This document shows, in pieces, positions 58,618-64,000 of a DNA stretch of 64,000 nucleotides. The translations under genes and the position numbers were made by a program. The stretch is from Lepturacanthus savala (lineage: Eukaryota > Chordata > Actinopteri > Scombriformes > Trichiuridae). The DNA lies in NCBI GenBank assembly GCA_030544235.1, contig CM060471.1, positions 1,374,348-1,438,347 on the forward strand. The letters run 5' to 3'. The stretch's first letter is position 1, and each line of letters begins with the position of its first letter. The notes under the pieces were generated by a model. It was not told where the DNA came from. It saw nothing but the letters and a program-made list of their open reading frames with translations, and made no database searches.

Positions 58618-59694
58618 CCTTTTTGGTTGTGTCATTATACATTATACTTTATTAATCATAAACAAAACACACAAGACTTCACAAACAAAAGTGAAGTCTG
58701 TCTTCATATTGAAAGCTACACTTAAGGTCATTGTCAGTTAAGGTTGATATAATAGTTGACTTAGCTTCTGGAGCCCAAGACAAACACTGACCCAAGGAGG
58801 AAACTACCACAGTAAGATAAATATTTGTTTTAACTCGTGGTGGTAGTGGTATGAGCTACGACCTCCAAAGTGAGTCCATGAATGCAGCACAGGATTTAAA
58901 CAAGCCACGCCCCCTCTACTGTGTCATGCTGCCCACGCCACCGCAAGCCGCCACTGCTGCTACACCTACTACAACTATTCAGGAGACCTGGCACTGATCA
59001 TCTTCACACAATTTATACTCATTTATACATTACTATATATATGACTTTTTATGACAATGCATCATTTAGTAAAGCTGTAGTCTATTTGTTTACCATATGC
59101 TCTATTTGTGTACCTCCTCTCCTGTTGGATGGGTGAGGTGGGCTGCTGAGGAATCCCACACATCTCACCACGTCACCATCTGAAGGAGAATTCATGAAAA
59201 AGAGATAAAGCAGCAGGAGAAATAAAACAGCAGACACGCAGTAAAGATGGCATGGAGAACATGTTTTTTTTTCTCTTTACTGACATAAATCAGTGATGGC
59301 AGAAGGACTCAAATCTTTTTACAAAAAAGTACCAATACAGAACTTTTTTAAAATAAAACATTTGCAGGTATGTTTTATGTCTGAAAAGACACTTAAGCAT
59401 CAGTCTTCCCATCTATACCTGCACCTGAGATACCCAGGAGCTCACCTGGTGGCCTGGGGTCAAATGATGCAAGTCAACCCCTCTCTTTCTTTCTATCCTG
59501 TCTCTCTCTCTACTGTCAAATAAAGCAGAAATTAGATTAGATTAGAAAGGACCTTAATGATCCCGTTGGGAGGTTCACTCCGAGAAGTTATAAGTATATA
59601 AGTTATATATTGAATATCAAATTAGTATGTATGCAATTAGTGTGTTTAAGTAAACACATGTAGATATTAAATTATTAAATAATAACTTTACTTT

Positions 59695-60050
59695 CAGGGT
59701 GACATGGTGGACAGTGGTTAGTGCTGTTGCCTCACAGCAAGAAGGTCACAGGTTCAAGACCTCCTTGGTCTGGGATCTTTCTGTGTGGAGTTTCATGTTC
59801 TCTCTGTGTCTGGTGGGTTTTCTCCAGGTTCTCCAGCTTCCTCCCACAGTCCAACCACATGCTGAGGTTAATTGGAGACTCTAAATTGTCCATAGGTGTG
59901 AGTGAATGGTGTGTGTGCTCCATGATAGACTGGTGACCATCTGGGGTGTATCCTGCCTCTCACCTGTAATGTGCTGGGATTGGCTCCAGCAGACCATGTG
60001 ACCTTAATGAGGAATACGCAGCTATAGAAGATGAATGAATGAACTTTACT
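59695..60050 (+). repeat. SINE-like repeat, copy D, most complete
   Basis: tRNA-like head with box A region (acagtggttagtgctgttgc) and a good box B, ggttcaagacc at 59751-59761. Then the body tttctgtgtggagtttcatg, ctccagcttcctcccacagt, ggttaattggagactctaaa and tgctgggattggctccagca, and a short gaatgaatgaa tail. Only copy in the plus orientation; copies A, B and C are inverted. Confidence 0.8.
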
Positions 60051-61849
60051 TTCACATATTGTGACATTTAAGTAGTACTTACTTAAACTGCCAAGAAATG
60101 TTAGACTGCATAGCACTATACAAGCAAGCTAGCTAGTGCTATAGCAAGCTTAGCTTTCCTAATGGTATTATAAAGTCAGCTAGTTAGCCTTTCATACTAA
60201 TAATAATAGATTTCTTCCTACTGATGGGCTATTATGTATTGGATGATGGTGTACATACTTTATCAGATATCTAACATTAGCAAGGTTCGTCTATTTAAAA
60301 TCATTGAGCCTAATGGGGGACTTCTTACTCCATATCAAGAGGGGCCTTCTTCTCCAGTCTACCTCACTTAGTGACTGGTTGTTGCAGACCCAACAGTTGT
60401 ACACTACAACACAGTACTCACCTTCAAGTCAGTTAACATATAAGCCACATACCATCAGCCTTGGAAGTCAGAAGTTGGAGATAGGAATAACATCACAGCC
60501 GAGTCAGCATTCCAGTTACAAAATCAGGAAAAAAAATGTAAAGTAAACATGACCATGGCCACAGGCTATTGTTAGCCATTGTTAGCATGCTCTGCTTTGT
60601 ATTTCACATCTATCACATGTAGTGTCAATAACACTGCAGCAGCATTTTCATACACATCCAACAAGATTAGGTAAATTTCGAACACCCCCTGAAGTCAGAC
60701 TTCTGACTCTAAAGGTTACGAGATCCTCCACACCTCTGAGTTGACCTCCTAAGAAGGCTGAATTGAATGACCATTCGGTTCCAGTTTTGGTTCCCTGATG
60801 AAGACGACGTTTAAAACATTGTTCAATTAAATTTATTCCTTTAATTGGAGTTCTTTTTTCCTTCTTCCAATAGATTTTGTTGCCGCTACACACATCTTCT
60901 GTCTAGCACAACCTTCTCCTTAAAGAGCAATCTTTGGATTCATTACTGAATATTTATCTTACTATTATCTCAATAGTGTATTTTTTGCAGAAAATAAACA
61001 AATCTGACAGCTCTGCAATGATCTTACCATTCACATTACATGGTGTTAAACTGGTTAGATTGCTTGAGATTGGTAAAACTATTGTTTTATGATTCAGATA
61101 TTCTAGCAGTAGCTTTGTATAGGAACATTTCCCTAACCAAACCTATACCAATGGTTCCTGCTCTGTGTTCTTGGCAGTTTTAATTGAGAGTCAGGAGGCA
61201 GCACCAGACTCATAATAATTGTCACATTGATTAAAACAGGAGCAGCAAACTGCAGACATTTATTGAAAATCCATCAACATGTTTGATCTTTGCTGGGACA
61301 AACACTCCCCTTCACCCCCTGTCAGCTAGGCTATTGATTTAGTCCTCTGAGACTGTTCAGTCGCCACTATTAGTTTCCATAATTGATTACAGGCTTCAAT
61401 TATGTTTGCTGAATTCCAATCCATCTTAAACCCTAATTATACACACAATGAATATGTAATTTGTAGACATTAATATGAAGCTTCGTCCAAATGAGTCAAA
61501 TCATTCAACGCAAGCTTTTTTTAGTGCCAAAGAGACACAATGAGTGATTTTGATGCTAAAAAGACTGTAAATGTGGCAGATCTCCACTTGATATGACTAA
61601 CTCTGACTGATGGAGTCTTATGTAAGCATCAAATCAACTTGTAATGCATTTTTTGATCTGTTAATAGCTAGTATGATTGCAGCCAAGAAATCTGCCTTCA
61701 CTTATTTGGGCTCCTGACTGATATTTGTGAACCATTCCCTTAAAGTGAGCTGTGACTTTAATATGGTTGAGTAAAAACATTTTTAATTTTAAAAATAGCC
61801 CCTAAATTCGTTTGTTTTCTTCACAGATATAAATAAGGATCTGACACAT

Positions 61850-61915
61850 CCAGTATCCGACAAAAGTTTGGAAACATCTTATTTTCTTGAATGAGAAAGA
61901 GTGTTCAAAACAGTG
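61850..61915 (+). mobile_element. possible Tc1-type terminal-repeat fragment
   Basis: cagtatccgacaaaagtttg plus gaaacatcttattttcttga resembles the ends of a teleost Tc1-like family. No partner end or transposase nearby. Confidence 0.4.
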
Positions 61916-62189
61916 AAGACAACAGGTAAACTTCTGGAACAAACAGTATTTGCATATTCATACTGTAGATTATGAATTTTTTATGAGAGGAGCTGATATC
62001 ATTTTAAGGATAATTGAACTTTTTGAGTAAAAACAACAAACACAAGAGAAGACACAAGAAGACACAAACTATTATTCAGAATGGTTAATACTTACTGGTG
62101 TAAAACGACTAAAATGATGTCATTTGAATTGGACCTGCTTCTACACACTTAAATTATGGATTCAGAACATGGAGGAGGTGTCGTCAAGT

Positions 62190-62214
62190 AGGCAGCACAC
62201 ACACACACACACAT

Positions 62215-62262
<48 letters not shown>
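62190..62262 (+). repeat. CA microsatellite
   Basis: About 35 CA units with one atgc interruption. Confidence 0.95.
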
Positions 62263-62265
<3 letters not shown>

Positions 62266-62396
62266 CGTACCTATTCAGCAGGGTTTGATCTCTCCTTCAT
62301 GTCCATCCCACTCACCATCATCTGTGATTCATCAGCATGCTGCTCTGAGACATTCAGCTTTCTAGTCTGTGCATCACCCACTCCCTCACTCACTCA

Positions 62397-62503
<107 letters not shown>

Positions 62504-63429
62504 GCACAGTAATGTGGTGTCAGCTGCAGGATGAAGCCAGTTCATTCACATCACTGATGGTGAAGTGGATTTTTTGAACAAACCATTGTGGGCTGAGTGA
62601 TGGATCATCAATACAAAGACAGTCTACGGCTTCAGAAGATTCAATAACTGATACTAAAGAGTAGAAAACAAGGTCATAGTGTTCCTGCTGTTAAAGCTTT
62701 AAAACAGGAAGACCATGTGTGTTTCATTGTCTAAATCTCACCTTCCAATCTCTTCACTTATAGATTAAATCTATCTTTCACCATGTGACTATTAATGAAT
62801 TAAAACATGTCTATTTCCCTGCTGCTTTAAACAGCCTCCACTCTTCTGCTGCAGGAATTTACTCCCATTCACAGCAACTCTGCAGCAGATTGTCAGTTAC
62901 ATTATGTCCTGTTTTGGTTTTATTTTTCATCTTGTCCTTTACTGTTGTATTCACCGTTGTATATAAAATATTCTTTCAATCTAATTATTTTACCATTTTT
63001 TAATGAATTCATTAATTTTGTTATTTGTTTTTACTGTTTGTTGGTTCTATTGTTAAACACTTTGTTTTTCTTTTAGAAAAATAAATTATATTTTATTATT
63101 ACTATATCATTATTATTCATTATCTTAACAATGTATTATCTATTTATGTGTAGAATTGGGTTATTGGTTTCGTATCTTTTAATTATTTGTGTAATCTTTA
63201 GTGTGACATTGTATATCTAGAAGATCAGAATGAGTTAAATAATGTTATATAAACTGCCCTTTGAGTTCTATGATTGTATTATATTATATTGCAGGTGAAC
63301 AACAGTAAACATCATCAGCAGTGACTTCTACAAAGTAGTAGGCTTTTTTAAGTCTTATTGGTTATTTTCACTTTAATTATCATTATTTTTAGACATTGTT
63401 GTTACTTCTTTTATGCTTGTCACTCAGTC

Positions 63430-63482
63430 ATTTTCTATACCTGCTTATTCCTCACTAGGGTCACATGGTCTGCTGGAGCCTA
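63430..63482 (-). repeat. SINE-like repeat, copy E, end fragment
   Basis: ctcactagggtcacatggtc plus tgctggagcc, preceded by a cattttctatacctgcttat stretch, only the 3' end of the family. Confidence 0.6.
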
Positions 63483-64000
63483 CAACAGAAATCTGTTGCC
63501 TGCTGCCACCTTGTGTTTAATCATGGAAAATAAATACTCTACATAAACTGTGATTTACAGTAAGACAAGGGGGATATGACAATAAAAAACACCTTTATTG
63601 TAAAAAGAGAAGACACAGAGGTACAACTTCCAAACTAATTGTAAGATGACTTGATGAAATGAGTAATTTGAGAGTATTGGTGGTCAGATTTAGATGGAGT
63701 TTTAAAGATACATAACCTTTAGCTATGATGAGTGTCAGTCTTCATTCTTCATCATTCTTTGCTGCCGTGCAACACAGGTGAGTGTGAGTCAAATAATCAC
63801 AGAACCGTAGGCTGATTCAATCAGTGGGTGAAGTTGTGTGTGGTTATTATTAGCCAGCAGAGATTAATACCTCTGACGATATGATCAGCTCTTTGTCCAA
63901 TGACACTCAACTAATCCACAAGGGGAGCAGAGCATTACATTAGTTAAGCTGCTTGCGTCACACTCAGAGAATATTGTGTGAAACGGTTGTTTATGTGAAT

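Noticed and set aside
59695..59770. tRNA gene
   Set aside because: Box A and box B are recognisable, but no cloverleaf with a complete acceptor stem can be drawn and the sequence continues into a SINE-like body present in five copies.

Overview
The window is vertebrate, and almost certainly teleost, genomic DNA. It is AT-rich, intron-dominated and full of fish-type repeats: Tc1-like transposon remnants, hAT elements, tRNA-headed SINE-like repeats, long CA and TA microsatellites, a truncated L1 and a DIRS-type tyrosine-recombinase retrotransposon. There is no operon structure, and no single reading frame in the host gene is long.

The organising feature is one host gene on the minus strand. 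Five small exons at 57560-57513, 28461-28386, 22907-22821, 3284-3223 and 2275-2204 carry GT/AG splice sites on the minus strand, join in consistent phase (48+76+87+62+72 = 345 nt, 115 codons), and encode the first half of the IMD/I-BAR domain of BAIAP2 (IRSp53). The rest of the gene lies beyond the left edge. A CpG-rich promoter with a TATAAAAG box on the minus strand (57754-57761) lies about 200 bp upstream of the start codon. Introns 1 and 3 are about 29 kb and 19.5 kb, so nearly everything from 1 to 57.5 kb is intronic.

Layout: 1-2.2 kb, start of intron 5. 2.3-3.2 kb, intron 4. 3.3-22.8 kb, intron 3, with a 34-bp minisatellite, Tc1-like remnants (5.2-6.7 kb; 9.15-10.38 kb), a candidate TIR element (8.3-9.05 kb), a TTAA-flanked 1.67-kb element carrying an exon-like ORF (14.49-16.16 kb) and a foldback repeat with a nested element (17-18 kb). 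22.9-28.4 kb, intron 2, with a long TA hairpin and a foldback repeat split by a SINE-like insert. 28.5-57.5 kb, intron 1, with a 1.1-kb minisatellite (36-37 kb), two more Tc1-like relics (37.1 and 43.5 kb), a hAT-type MITE (42.3 kb), a 5'-truncated L1 (46.4-47.2 kb), a nearly complete DIRS element (47.33-52.34 kb, minus strand) and a hAT relic with a BED finger (54.07-54.84 kb). 57.6-64 kb, promoter and upstream intergenic DNA with SINE-like copies and very long CA/TA arrays.

The most notable mobile element is the DIRS copy. It retains inverted terminal repeats, an internal complementary region matching both outer ends, an intact RT/RNase H ORF, and a gag-plus-recombinase frame broken only by a small frameshift at the recombinase HxxR box. 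No bacterial-type system, CRISPR array or complete RNA gene was seen.
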